Positions 8,617 to 15,928 of a stretch of 64,000 bases of DNA are shown here, piece by piece (position 1 is the first letter of the stretch; each line of letters begins with the position of its first letter). The position numbers were made by a program, and so were the translations under genes. A model generated the notes under the pieces. That model was not told where the DNA came from. It worked only from the letters and a program-made list of their open reading frames with translations, and searched no databases. Source of the stretch: Hamadaea tsunoensis DSM 44101 (GTDB taxonomy: Bacteria; Actinomycetota; Actinomycetes; Mycobacteriales; Micromonosporaceae); assembly GCF_000428945.1 (NCBI RefSeq), contig NZ_KE386821.1, positions 245,330-309,329 of the forward strand. The letters run 5' to 3'.

Positions 8617-9459
8617 ATGCGCGGGCGTACCGGGGTGGGGGCCGCCGTCCGGATCGGCTGGCTGGTGGTGTGGATCGTCGTCGCCGCCAACCTGGCGCTG
8701 ATCCTCTGGGCCGTTCTCACGTCGCTGCGGGACGGCCCGGACATCCTGCGGCACACCGTCGGCCTGCCGCACGACCCCAAGTTCGCCAACTACGTACGCG
8801 CGTTCCGCGAGGGCGGCTTCGCCCAGGCGACGCTCAACAGCGTTCTCGCCGGCGGGATGTCGTCGCTCCTGGCGATCGTGCTCGCCGCCCCGGCCGCGTA
8901 CGCGCTGGCGCGGCACCGCACCCGGATGTCGTCGGCGATCACGATGCTGTTCGCGCTCGGGCTCGGCGTACCGGGGCAGGTGCTCGTGGTGCCGCTGTTC
9001 GTCGGGCTGGCCCAGGTGGACCTCGTCGACAGCCGGCTCGGCCTGACGATGGTCTACGTAGGACTCGCCATGCCGTTCACGGTGTTCCTGCTCACCGGGT
9101 TCTTCGCCGGCATACCCACGGCACTGGAGGAGGCCGCGTCGATCGACGGCGCCGGCCCGGTACGCACCTTCGTCAGCGTCGTCGCGCCGGTCGCCCGCGG
9201 CGGCCTGGTCACGGCGTTCCTGCTGCAGTTCATCGCCTCGTGGAACGAGACCCTGTTCGCCCTGGTCCTGACGCACAGCCAGGACAAGGTCACGCTGCCG
9301 GTCGCGCTGGCCGAGTTCGTCGCCAGCGCCCAGTTCAGCGGCCTCGACTACGGCACCATGTTCGCCGGCGTCTGCATCATCCTCGTCCCCATGCTGGCCC
9401 TCTTCTCCTGGATGGGCGCTCGCATCATCCAGGGCATGACGTTGGGAATCGGAAAATGA
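8617..9459 (+). CDS. Sugar ABC transporter permease (MalG-like)
   Basis: Second inner-membrane permease of the CUT1 importer (280 aa from this start). ATG 8617 is chosen because AGAGG lies 8 bases before it; an in-frame ATG at 8581 would add 12 residues but has little SD. Hydrophobic segments begin with IGWLVVWIVVAANLALILWA. MalG-type features are present: NSVLAG, AAPAAYALAR, GVPGQVLVVPLF and the EAA loop EEAASIDGAGPVRTFVSVVA. Its stop overlaps the next start (ATGA at 9456-9459). It forms the transmembrane channel with the upstream permease. Confidence 0.91.
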   Translation: MRGRTGVGAAVRIGWLVVWIVVAANLALILWAVLTSLRDGPDILRHTVGLPHDPKFANYVRAFREGGFAQATLNSVLAGGMSSLLAIVLAAPAAYALARHRTRMSSAITMLFALGLGVPGQVLVVPLFVGLAQVDLVDSRLGLTMVYVGLAMPFTVFLLTGFFAGIPTALEEAASIDGAGPVRTFVSVVAPVARGGLVTAFLLQFIASWNETLFALVLTHSQDKVTLPVALAEFVASAQFSGLDYGTMFAGVCIILVPMLALFSWMGARIIQGMTLGIGK

Positions 9460-11348
9460 CGTCCACTCTGCGCACGGGAACCCTGCGGATCGAAGCGGCC
9501 GCGGATCCCGTGCCGGGCCTGCCCGTCCTGTCCGGCCTGAGCGGCGGTGTCGATCCCGCCGCCGGGGTCGATGCCGAGATGCGCCGCAACCTCGCGTACG
9601 GGCGTCCGCCGACGCTGCTGCCCTACACCCGCCTCGGCGGCTACGACCGGCACCGCGCCGAACGCGACCTCGACGTGGTCGTGCTGGAGAACGAACTGCT
9701 CACGGCCACCTTCCTGCCGGGACTCGGCGGCCGGCTGTGGTCGCTGGTCCACCGCCCGACCGGCCGGGAACTGCTCTTCCGCAACCCCGTGCTGCAGCCC
9801 GCCAATCTGGCCCTGCGGGACGCGTGGCTCGCCGGGGGAGTGGAGTGGAACCTGGGCATGACCGGGCACTGGCCGCTGACCGGCGAGCCCCTGCACGCCG
9901 CCCGGGTCACCGCCGCCGACGGGACGCCGGTCCTGCGGATGTTCGAGTACGAGCGCCTGCGCGGGGTGGTGCTGCGCATCGACGCCTGGCTCCCGGCGGG
10001 ATCGCCCGTCCTGCTCGTCACGATCACCCTCCACAATCCGTCCGCACAGGAGACGCCCGTCTACTGGTGGTCGAACATCGCCGTGCCGGAGAACGCCGGT
10101 ACGCGCGTACTGGCGCCGGCGGGACACGCGTTCCACTTCGACTACGTCAGCGAGCTGCGGCACATCCCGTTCCCCGAACGCGACGGCACCGACGCCAGCT
10201 ACCCCGGACGCGCGCCACGGGCCGCCGACTACTTCCTCGATCTGCCCATCGGCGTACGCCCCTGGATCGCCGCGCTCGACGCGGACGGAACCGGCCTCGT
10301 GCAACTGTCCACGCGCCGGCTGCGGGGCCGGAAGCTGTTCTGCTGGGGCACCGGCACCGGCGGGCGGCGCTGGCAGGAATGGCTGTCCGGGCCCGGATCG
10401 GCGTACCTGGAGATCCAGGCCGGCCTCGCGCGTACGCAGATGGAACACCTGCCGATGCCGGCCGGTGCCACGTGGAGCTGGACCGAGGCGTACGGGATGC
10501 TCGAGACGGCGGCGGCGGAGGTGCACGGGCCGTGGCCGCAGGCCTGGCCGGCGGCCGGCCGTGCGGTCGACGCCCTCGTGCCCGAACCGGTCCTGGCCGC
10601 CGCCGAAGCCTTCGCGGCTGCCCTGCCCGCGCCGGAAGCGCTGCTGTACAACGGTTCCGGCTGGGGTGGCCTGGAGATCGCGGCCGGCGCGCTGCCGGCG
10701 TCGGCGGCCGTCCCGTTCCCCGCACCCGGCCCGGAACAGGAACCGTGGCGGCAGCTGCTGGCCCGCGGAGTGCTGCCCGTCTGCGACCCGCCCGCCACCC
10801 CCGTCACCGGTACGCACTGGCGCGAACGGCTCGAAGCGTCCGCCGGGGACTGGCACGCCCTCTACCACCTCGGCCTTCTACGCCTCGCCGACGACGACGA
10901 CGAAGGTGCCCGGGACGCGTGCAAGCGATCGCTCGGCGAGGCCGCGACACCGTGGCCGCTGCGCGTACTCGCGCATCTGGCGGCGACGGCGGACGAGGCG
11001 GCCGACCTCATGGCGCAGGCCCACCGGCTGCGGCCCGGCCGGCGCGACCTGACGGTCGAGGCGCTGGCGGCGCTGTTGCGGGCGGGCCGGGCCGCGGCGG
11101 CCCTGGACCTCATCGAGCGACTGTCCACCAGCGACCGCGCCCACGGCCGGATCCGGCTGGCCGAAGCTCAGGCGGCCCACGCCCTCGGCGACGACGACCG
11201 GGTGCGGCGGCTGCTCGACGAGGGCATCCGGGTCGACGACATGCGCGAGGGCGAGGTCTCGCTCGACACGCTCTGGCTGGCGGTCCGGCCCGGTACCGCG
11301 GTGCCGCCGCACTACGACTTCCGGATGACGGAAAGGCCTTCCGCATAA
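9456..11348 (+). CDS. DUF5107 domain protein with C-terminal TPR-like region
   Basis: Cytoplasmic 630-aa protein, start overlapping the permease stop. The N-terminal two-thirds match the DUF5107 pattern as I remember it (RNLAYGRPPTLLPYTRLGGY, TATFLPGLGGRLWSLVHRPT, LAGGVEWNLGMTGHWPLTGE, VYWWSNIAVPE). The fold is expected to resemble galactose-mutarotase-like beta-sandwiches, but no activity is established. The C-terminal part (from about 450) is helical and TPR-like (WHALYHLGLLRLADDDDEGA). DUF5107 genes commonly sit beside sugar transporters and glycosidases, so processing of the imported sugar is a reasonable guess. A 14-bp tandem duplication spans its stop codon. Confidence 0.83.
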   Translation: MTSTLRTGTLRIEAAADPVPGLPVLSGLSGGVDPAAGVDAEMRRNLAYGRPPTLLPYTRLGGYDRHRAERDLDVVVLENELLTATFLPGLGGRLWSLVHRPTGRELLFRNPVLQPANLALRDAWLAGGVEWNLGMTGHWPLTGEPLHAARVTAADGTPVLRMFEYERLRGVVLRIDAWLPAGSPVLLVTITLHNPSAQETPVYWWSNIAVPENAGTRVLAPAGHAFHFDYVSELRHIPFPERDGTDASYPGRAPRAADYFLDLPIGVRPWIAALDADGTGLVQLSTRRLRGRKLFCWGTGTGGRRWQEWLSGPGSAYLEIQAGLARTQMEHLPMPAGATWSWTEAYGMLETAAAEVHGPWPQAWPAAGRAVDALVPEPVLAAAEAFAAALPAPEALLYNGSGWGGLEIAAGALPASAAVPFPAPGPEQEPWRQLLARGVLPVCDPPATPVTGTHWRERLEASAGDWHALYHLGLLRLADDDDEGARDACKRSLGEAATPWPLRVLAHLAATADEAADLMAQAHRLRPGRRDLTVEALAALLRAGRAAAALDLIERLSTSDRAHGRIRLAEAQAAHALGDDDRVRRLLDEGIRVDDMREGEVSLDTLWLAVRPGTAVPPHYDFRMTERPSA

Positions 11349-11360
11349 GGCCTTCCGCAT
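11333..11360 (+). repeat. 14-bp perfect tandem duplication at a stop codon
   Basis: AAGGCCTTCCGCAT occurs twice back to back (11333-11346 and 11347-11360). The TAA stop of the DUF5107 gene (11346-11348) forms at the junction, so the second copy is non-coding. Confidence 0.9.
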
Positions 11361-11373
11361 CACGTAGCGACTT

Positions 11374-11411
11374 CCGCGTCACGGCGGCTCCAGGCGGCGG
11401 CCGTGACGCGG
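11374..11411 (+). terminator. Terminator after the sugar-transporter operon
   Basis: CCGCGTCACGGC pairs with GCCGTGACGCGG (12 bp, 14-base loop), 25 bases after the DUF5107 stop and before the lectin gene SD. Confidence 0.7.
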
Positions 11412-11512
11412 GACCGAGCCCACGGGGGACGGCCGGCGCCGCCCGGCGCCGGACCACGCATGACCCACCCGGGCAGGGCCGTCGTGGCCTGCCCGCGAGC
11501 AAAGGAGCATCC

Positions 11513-13969
11513 GTGTCACGTCCACGCAGAGCGCTCTACGCCACCGCCGCCGTCACGGCGCTGGCGCTCGGTTCGACCGGGGCGGCCGCCCAGGCGACAC
11601 CGCCGGCCGCCACCTACACGATCACGATCGGCTCGACCGGTGGGTACGCGTACCCGACCGACACACCGGCGGGCACGTACATCGACAAGGACGGCACCTT
11701 CTACTTCCAGCAGTCGGCCGCGCTGTACGGCGCGACCGACCCGCGCTACTGGGCGTTCTACAGTGGAACGAACCTGGAGACCGCCACCCGCAACGCCGCC
11801 ATCAGCGACGCGGTCAACCCCGCCAACGCCTCGGACAAGAACAACGACACCACGTGGCGGTGCGACAACAGTCCCACCGGGCTGACCGCCACCGCCGCGA
11901 CCGGCTCCGGGTACGCGCACAAGAACTACTGCGACCTCGTCGGCGTCTGGGTCGATCCGGACACCGGCGACTGGTACGGCCTGGTGCACAACGAGTTCAC
12001 GCCGCAGCCGTTCGGCGACGGACTGCACTACGACTCGATCGACTACGCCGTCTCGACCAACCAGGGCCGGGTGTGGACCATTCAGGGCCACGCCATCACC
12101 TCGCCCTACAGCACCACCCGCAACGACACGACCGCCTTCCCCAACCAGACCTACGACTACGGCGACGGCGACCAGCGCCTGTTCGTCGACGCCGCCTCGG
12201 GCTACTTCTACGTCTACTACGGTTCCCGGATCATCCCGAAGGGCGGTGTCGGCGGGAGCAACGGCGGCCTGGCCCACGTCGCCCGCGCGCCGATGTCGGG
12301 CAAGATGGCCACCGGGACGTGGAGCAAGTGGTACAACGGCACCTGGACCCAGCCGGGCGTCGGCGGGCTGGAGAGCAACATGGTCCCGGTGACGGCCGCC
12401 GCGACGACCGGCTACACGCCGGTCGCCGGCGACTACAAGCCGAGCACCACCGGCACCGTCGACCAGCAGATCGCCGCCGGCACGCTGCCCGCGAAGTCCG
12501 ACCTGTTCATCATGAACATCGCGTACGACGCGTACCTGGGGCTGTACATCGGCGAACCCGAGGTGGTCACCGGCACCGCGCCGCAACGCTTCTACGTCAC
12601 CGACGACCTGTCCACCCAGAAGTGGTACCTCATCGGCGACAGCGGCGGCTACACCTCCGGCTCCTGGTACCGCTGGTTCCTCGACAGCGCCAACAGGACC
12701 AGCTCCACCGTCGTGGGCAAGTCGTTCCGCAGCTACTGCTCCATCGCCTGCGCGAGCTCCTCCGGCGAGTACGCGAACATCACCGTCGCGTCGACGTCAC
12801 CCGCTCCGGCGCCGGTGGACACCGCCAGGACGTACACGATCGGCGTTGGCGGCGGCCGCGTCCTCGCCCAGGTCTCCGGTGGGAGTTCGACCACCTCGGT
12901 CGCGGCGCCGACAGGCTCCGCACTGGAATCGTGGGCGTTCGCACCCACCGGCGACGGCGCGTACGCGATCACCAACGCCTCGACCGGCCAGGCGCTCGGC
13001 GTCGACGCCACCACCACGAGCGGCCGGGCCTGGGCGGCCAAGCCGACGGTGACCGGCCTGTCCGGCGGCCCGACCGTCGGCCAGCAGTGGTTCGTGCTGC
13101 CCAACAAGAGCGCGACCGGAACCTTCCGTCTCCTCAACCGCTACAGCGGACTCGTCCTCGGGCTGTCGGCCGACTCGTCCCGGCTCGCCGAGACCACGCC
13201 GGTCCGAGCCTGGACGAACACGACCGGCAACGCCGTCGGCGGTACGCGCACCGCGGCCGAGCAGACGCTGACCTTCACGGCGACCGGATCGGCGGCCGAG
13301 ACGGTCACGGTCGGATCGCCCGGCGCCCAGAACGTCATCGTCGGCCGGCCGGTGTCGGTGCAGGCGACCGCCAGCGACTCGCTCGGCAAGGCGCTCACCT
13401 TCACCGCCGCCGGGCTGCCGGCCGGCCTGTCGATCAGCGGCAGCGGACTCATCACGGGTACGCCGACCACCGCCGCCATCACCACCTCGACGATCACGGC
13501 GTCGTCCGGCACGGCGACGGGCTCGGTCTCCGTCACCTGGACGGTCAACCCGAACCTGACCGGCACGCGTACGCTGACCGCGGCCGGCAAGGCACTGGAC
13601 GATCCGAACTCGTCGACCGCCACCGGCGTACAACTGATCACGTGGACGCCGAACGGCGGCACCAACCAGCAGTGGGCCTTCACGTTGCAGGCGGACGGCT
13701 CCTACAAGATCGTCAACGGCCGGTCGAACCTGTGCGCCGACGTCAACGGCGGGTCGACGGCCGCGGGCGTCGCCATCATCCAGTGGACGTGCTCGAGCAG
13801 CAACGACAGCAACCAGCGGTGGATCGTCAAGGCGCTGCCCGGCGGGGGATACACGGTCGCCTCGCAGCGCAGCGGCCTGCTGCTCACCACGGCGTCGAGC
13901 ACTGACGGCGCGCTGGTCACCCAGCAGGCGGACACGGGCAGCGCCCTGCAGCACTGGACGATCGGATAA
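11513..13969 (+). CDS. Secreted protein with two ricin-type lectin domains
   Basis: Exported 818-aa protein. GTG 11513 follows AAAGGAG by 5 bases and is succeeded by a classic Sec signal peptide (cleavage near AAAQA, residue about 27). Residues about 30-430 form an unassigned domain rich in Tyr, Trp and Asn (TDPRYWAFYSG, VGVWVDPDTGDWYGLVHNEF, DGDQRLFVDAASGYFYVYYG), possibly a beta-propeller catalytic or binding domain. Then come a ricin-type beta-trefoil (about 437-590; NASTGQALGVD, QQW), a putative Ig-like cadherin/PIG module (about 597-678; GLPAGLSISGSGLITGTPTT) and a second ricin-type region (about 680-818; VQLITWTPNGGTNQQW). Lectin domains imply binding to polysaccharide. It lies just downstream of the sugar importer but has its own SD and a terminator on each side. 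Confidence 0.8.
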   Translation: MSRPRRALYATAAVTALALGSTGAAAQATPPAATYTITIGSTGGYAYPTDTPAGTYIDKDGTFYFQQSAALYGATDPRYWAFYSGTNLETATRNAAISDAVNPANASDKNNDTTWRCDNSPTGLTATAATGSGYAHKNYCDLVGVWVDPDTGDWYGLVHNEFTPQPFGDGLHYDSIDYAVSTNQGRVWTIQGHAITSPYSTTRNDTTAFPNQTYDYGDGDQRLFVDAASGYFYVYYGSRIIPKGGVGGSNGGLAHVARAPMSGKMATGTWSKWYNGTWTQPGVGGLESNMVPVTAAATTGYTPVAGDYKPSTTGTVDQQIAAGTLPAKSDLFIMNIAYDAYLGLYIGEPEVVTGTAPQRFYVTDDLSTQKWYLIGDSGGYTSGSWYRWFLDSANRTSSTVVGKSFRSYCSIACASSSGEYANITVASTSPAPAPVDTARTYTIGVGGGRVLAQVSGGSSTTSVAAPTGSALESWAFAPTGDGAYAITNASTGQALGVDATTTSGRAWAAKPTVTGLSGGPTVGQQWFVLPNKSATGTFRLLNRYSGLVLGLSADSSRLAETTPVRAWTNTTGNAVGGTRTAAEQTLTFTATGSAAETVTVGSPGAQNVIVGRPVSVQATASDSLGKALTFTAAGLPAGLSISGSGLITGTPTTAAITTSTITASSGTATGSVSVTWTVNPNLTGTRTLTAAGKALDDPNSSTATGVQLITWTPNGGTNQQWAFTLQADGSYKIVNGRSNLCADVNGGSTAAGVAIIQWTCSSSNDSNQRWIVKALPGGGYTVASQRSGLLLTTASSTDGALVTQQADTGSALQHWTIG

Positions 13970-13976
13970 GCGAAGT

Positions 13977-14013
13977 CCGGTGCCCGGCGCGGTTTCATGA
14001 CGCCGGGCACCGG
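13977..14013 (+). terminator. Terminator after the ricin-lectin gene
   Basis: CCGGTGCCCGGCG pairs with CGCCGGGCACCGG (13 bp perfect, 11-base loop), starting 7 bases after the stop. Confidence 0.8.
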
Positions 14014-14064
14014 TGCCAGGCTGGTCTTCGCCGCCGGGGGCGGTCGCGGTTTGCGCCGCTGGCT

Positions 14065-14070
14065 TACCGT
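14065..14070 (+). promoter_or_regulatory. -10 box of a probable leaderless promoter
   Basis: TACCGT ends 6 bases before ATG 14077 and no SD is present, so transcription should start at or next to the start codon. Confidence 0.5.
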
Positions 14071-14076
14071 CACGGC

Positions 14077-14619
14077 ATGGATCTGCGCGCCCCCTACGCC
14101 GGTGTTCTCTACCTGCCGGACAAGGACTTCATGAACCCGAACACCCCCGTGATGCTCCCGGACGGTCAGGTCGTCGCCGGCGTCGGGTGGCACACGTGGA
14201 GCCAGCGCTTCGAGGTCCTCGACGCGGCCGGCGGCCTGGTCGCGGAGTGCCGCCCGACTGGCTTCTTCCGCAAGCGGTTCACCGTACGCACACCGGACGG
14301 GCGGCCGATCGTCGACGTGCTCCCGGGCAGCTGGCGGGCCATCAACGGCGCGGCGATCACCTTGGCCAACGGGCAGCCGCTCGGCGTACGGCAGGCGAGC
14401 ATGTGGTCGGACCGGCGCTTCGAGTTCTCGACGGCGCAGGGCCTGGTCGGCCGGATCAATCCGACGACCGGCACCTTCACGTTCCACCCGGACTCGTACG
14501 CCTTCGAGCTGTTCCAGCCGGTGATGTCCGCGCTGGAGGCGATCTGCCTGGCTCAGGCGCTCCGGTTGGTGGTGCGCGGCATGCGCCAGGCCCGCAACAG
14601 CGCGAGCGCGTCGACGTAG
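14077..14619 (+). CDS. LURP-one/scramblase-like small protein, function unknown
   Basis: Cytoplasmic protein of 180 aa without signal peptide or membrane segment. It resembles the LURP-one-related/Tubby-C2-like fold in length and rhythm: alternating short beta-strands (FEVLDAAGGLVAECRPTGFF, RKRFTVRTPDGRPIVDVLPG, RFEFSTAQGLVGRINPTTGT) and a hydrophobic C-terminal helix (FELFQPVMSALEAICLAQAL). This family assignment is from memory of the pattern. A TACCGT box 6 bases before the ATG and no SD suggest a leaderless mRNA. It converges on the helveticin-like gene and shares a terminator. Confidence 0.7.
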   Translation: MDLRAPYAGVLYLPDKDFMNPNTPVMLPDGQVVAGVGWHTWSQRFEVLDAAGGLVAECRPTGFFRKRFTVRTPDGRPIVDVLPGSWRAINGAAITLANGQPLGVRQASMWSDRRFEFSTAQGLVGRINPTTGTFTFHPDSYAFELFQPVMSALEAICLAQALRLVVRGMRQARNSASAST

Positions 14620-14635
14620 CCGACGAGTCCACCGG

Positions 14636-14671
14636 GTCCCGCCGCGCCTCGTCACCGAGCCGCGGCGGGAC
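14636..14671. terminator. Terminator between convergent genes
   Basis: GTCCCGCCGCG pairs with CGCGGCGGGAC (11 bp, 14-base loop), 16 bases after the LURP-like stop and 13 bases before the convergent stop. Confidence 0.75.
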
Positions 14672-14683
14672 CTGTCACCGGGG

Positions 14684-15625
14684 TCAGGCTACGTAGCCGT
14701 TGAAGACGTGTACGCCGTCGTAGGAGCCGCTGGAGTTGGCGCGGTTGGTGTTGAAGTACAGCTTGCCGTCGCTGACCCCGACGCCTTCGATCTCGAACAG
14801 CGTCGAGTACGCCGAGGACGTGATCCGGAAGGAGAGGTCGGTGGCCGCGGGCGCGGTGCCGGTCGTCGCCGTCGTGATGTTGCGGTAGACGAGGACGATG
14901 CTGCGGTTGTCCTTGGTGAGCGGGTAGTACAGGACGTCCTTGGCCGCGTCGTAGTAGAAGCCCTGGTTGGCGAAGGTTCCCAGGTCCGCGACCGTGGCTC
15001 CGTTGACGAGGGCGCCGTCGACCTGCAGGTCGAACGCCTTGGTCAGGTCGATGGTCCCGGAGGAGGCCCGCAGCGGCAGGCTGCCGTTGTAGACCGTCCG
15101 GCCGGACTTGAACATGAAGGAGATCGTGGTGCTGGTGACCGCGACCCGGCTGATCCCGGAGGGCGTCGACACGGCGCCGTTGAGCCGGACCTGGTAGGAG
15201 CCCGCGTAGTAGTAGGTCGTGCCGTCGTAGCGCAGCCGCACGACCTGGGCGCCGGTGGCCTCCATGGTGACGATGAACATGTGGTGCTGGCCGTCGATGT
15301 CGACGATGGTCATGTCGTTGGCGTGCCCGAGCCAGGTGTTGGTCGTCCCGCCGTTGGTGCCGTTGGTCATCAGCACCCGGTCACCGGTGGTCTTGTTGAC
15401 ACGGTAGATCACGGCGAGATCGTCGTAGTCGGTGTGGTTCTTGATCGAGTACAGGTACGTGGATCCGGCGGCGAATCCCTGCGCCCCGGTGCAGCAGCTG
15501 GTGTTCGGCGTGCTGGCGATGTCGGTGTACGTGTTGTAGTAGGCGGCTTGGGCCGCCTGTCCGGGCACGACCAGTAGACCGACGATCATCACGATCGCCA
15601 ACGTCAGTCGTCTGCCGAATCGCAT
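14684..15625 (-). CDS. Secreted protein resembling helveticin J-type class III bacteriocins
   Basis: Exported 313-aa protein with signal peptide (LAIVMIVGLLVVPGQAAQA, cleavage about residue 27). GGGGAGG lies 5 bases before the ATG. The mature part looks like a beta-propeller: repeated strand pairs such as STYLYSIKNHTDYDDLAVIY, NTWLGHANDMTIVDIDGQHH, ISRVAVTSTTISFMFKSG, QGFYYDAAKDVLYYPLTKDN and LFEIEGVGVSDGKLYFNTNR. The GHANDM segment and overall plan recall helveticin J-family proteins, annotated in lactobacilli as large heat-labile bacteriocins; activity in actinobacteria is not established to my knowledge. A Cys-Cys pair follows the signal peptide (NTSCCTGAQG). No immunity gene is evident beside it. 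Confidence 0.65.
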   Translation of the reverse strand: MRFGRRLTLAIVMIVGLLVVPGQAAQAAYYNTYTDIASTPNTSCCTGAQGFAAGSTYLYSIKNHTDYDDLAVIYRVNKTTGDRVLMTNGTNGGTTNTWLGHANDMTIVDIDGQHHMFIVTMEATGAQVVRLRYDGTTYYYAGSYQVRLNGAVSTPSGISRVAVTSTTISFMFKSGRTVYNGSLPLRASSGTIDLTKAFDLQVDGALVNGATVADLGTFANQGFYYDAAKDVLYYPLTKDNRSIVLVYRNITTATTGTAPAATDLSFRITSSAYSTLFEIEGVGVSDGKLYFNTNRANSSGSYDGVHVFNGYVA

Positions 15626-15928
15626 GCTGTCCTCCCCAGAGTGTGACGGCCCGGGACGCGGGCGCCCCGAAGATCATCGACCGAGACTATCCCATCAGGA
15701 CGGTCGTTCGGCTGGCTGCTGTCGATCGCTCTGATCCCGGCGATCACGCGTACGCTCAGCCAGGCGGATCGGTAGGAGACACCGGCCGGGACCGCTTTTC
15801 GACCCATGGGCGGTCGGCTGGCCGGTGGACAGGGTCGCACGCGACGCCGTTCCGGGCGCGCGTACCGGCGTTGTATCTTCGCTCCCAACGCGGCCGACCC
15901 ACCGGCTGTGCCGGAGGGATGACGCGCG
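15626..15928. other. 303-bp divergent intergenic region
   Basis: Separates the helveticin-like gene (minus) from the SARP regulator (plus). It must hold two divergent promoters. A possible -10 for the regulator is TATCTT (15874-15879), and GGAGGG (15912-15917) is its SD. No repeat, hairpin or small gene is convincing. Confidence 0.5.
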
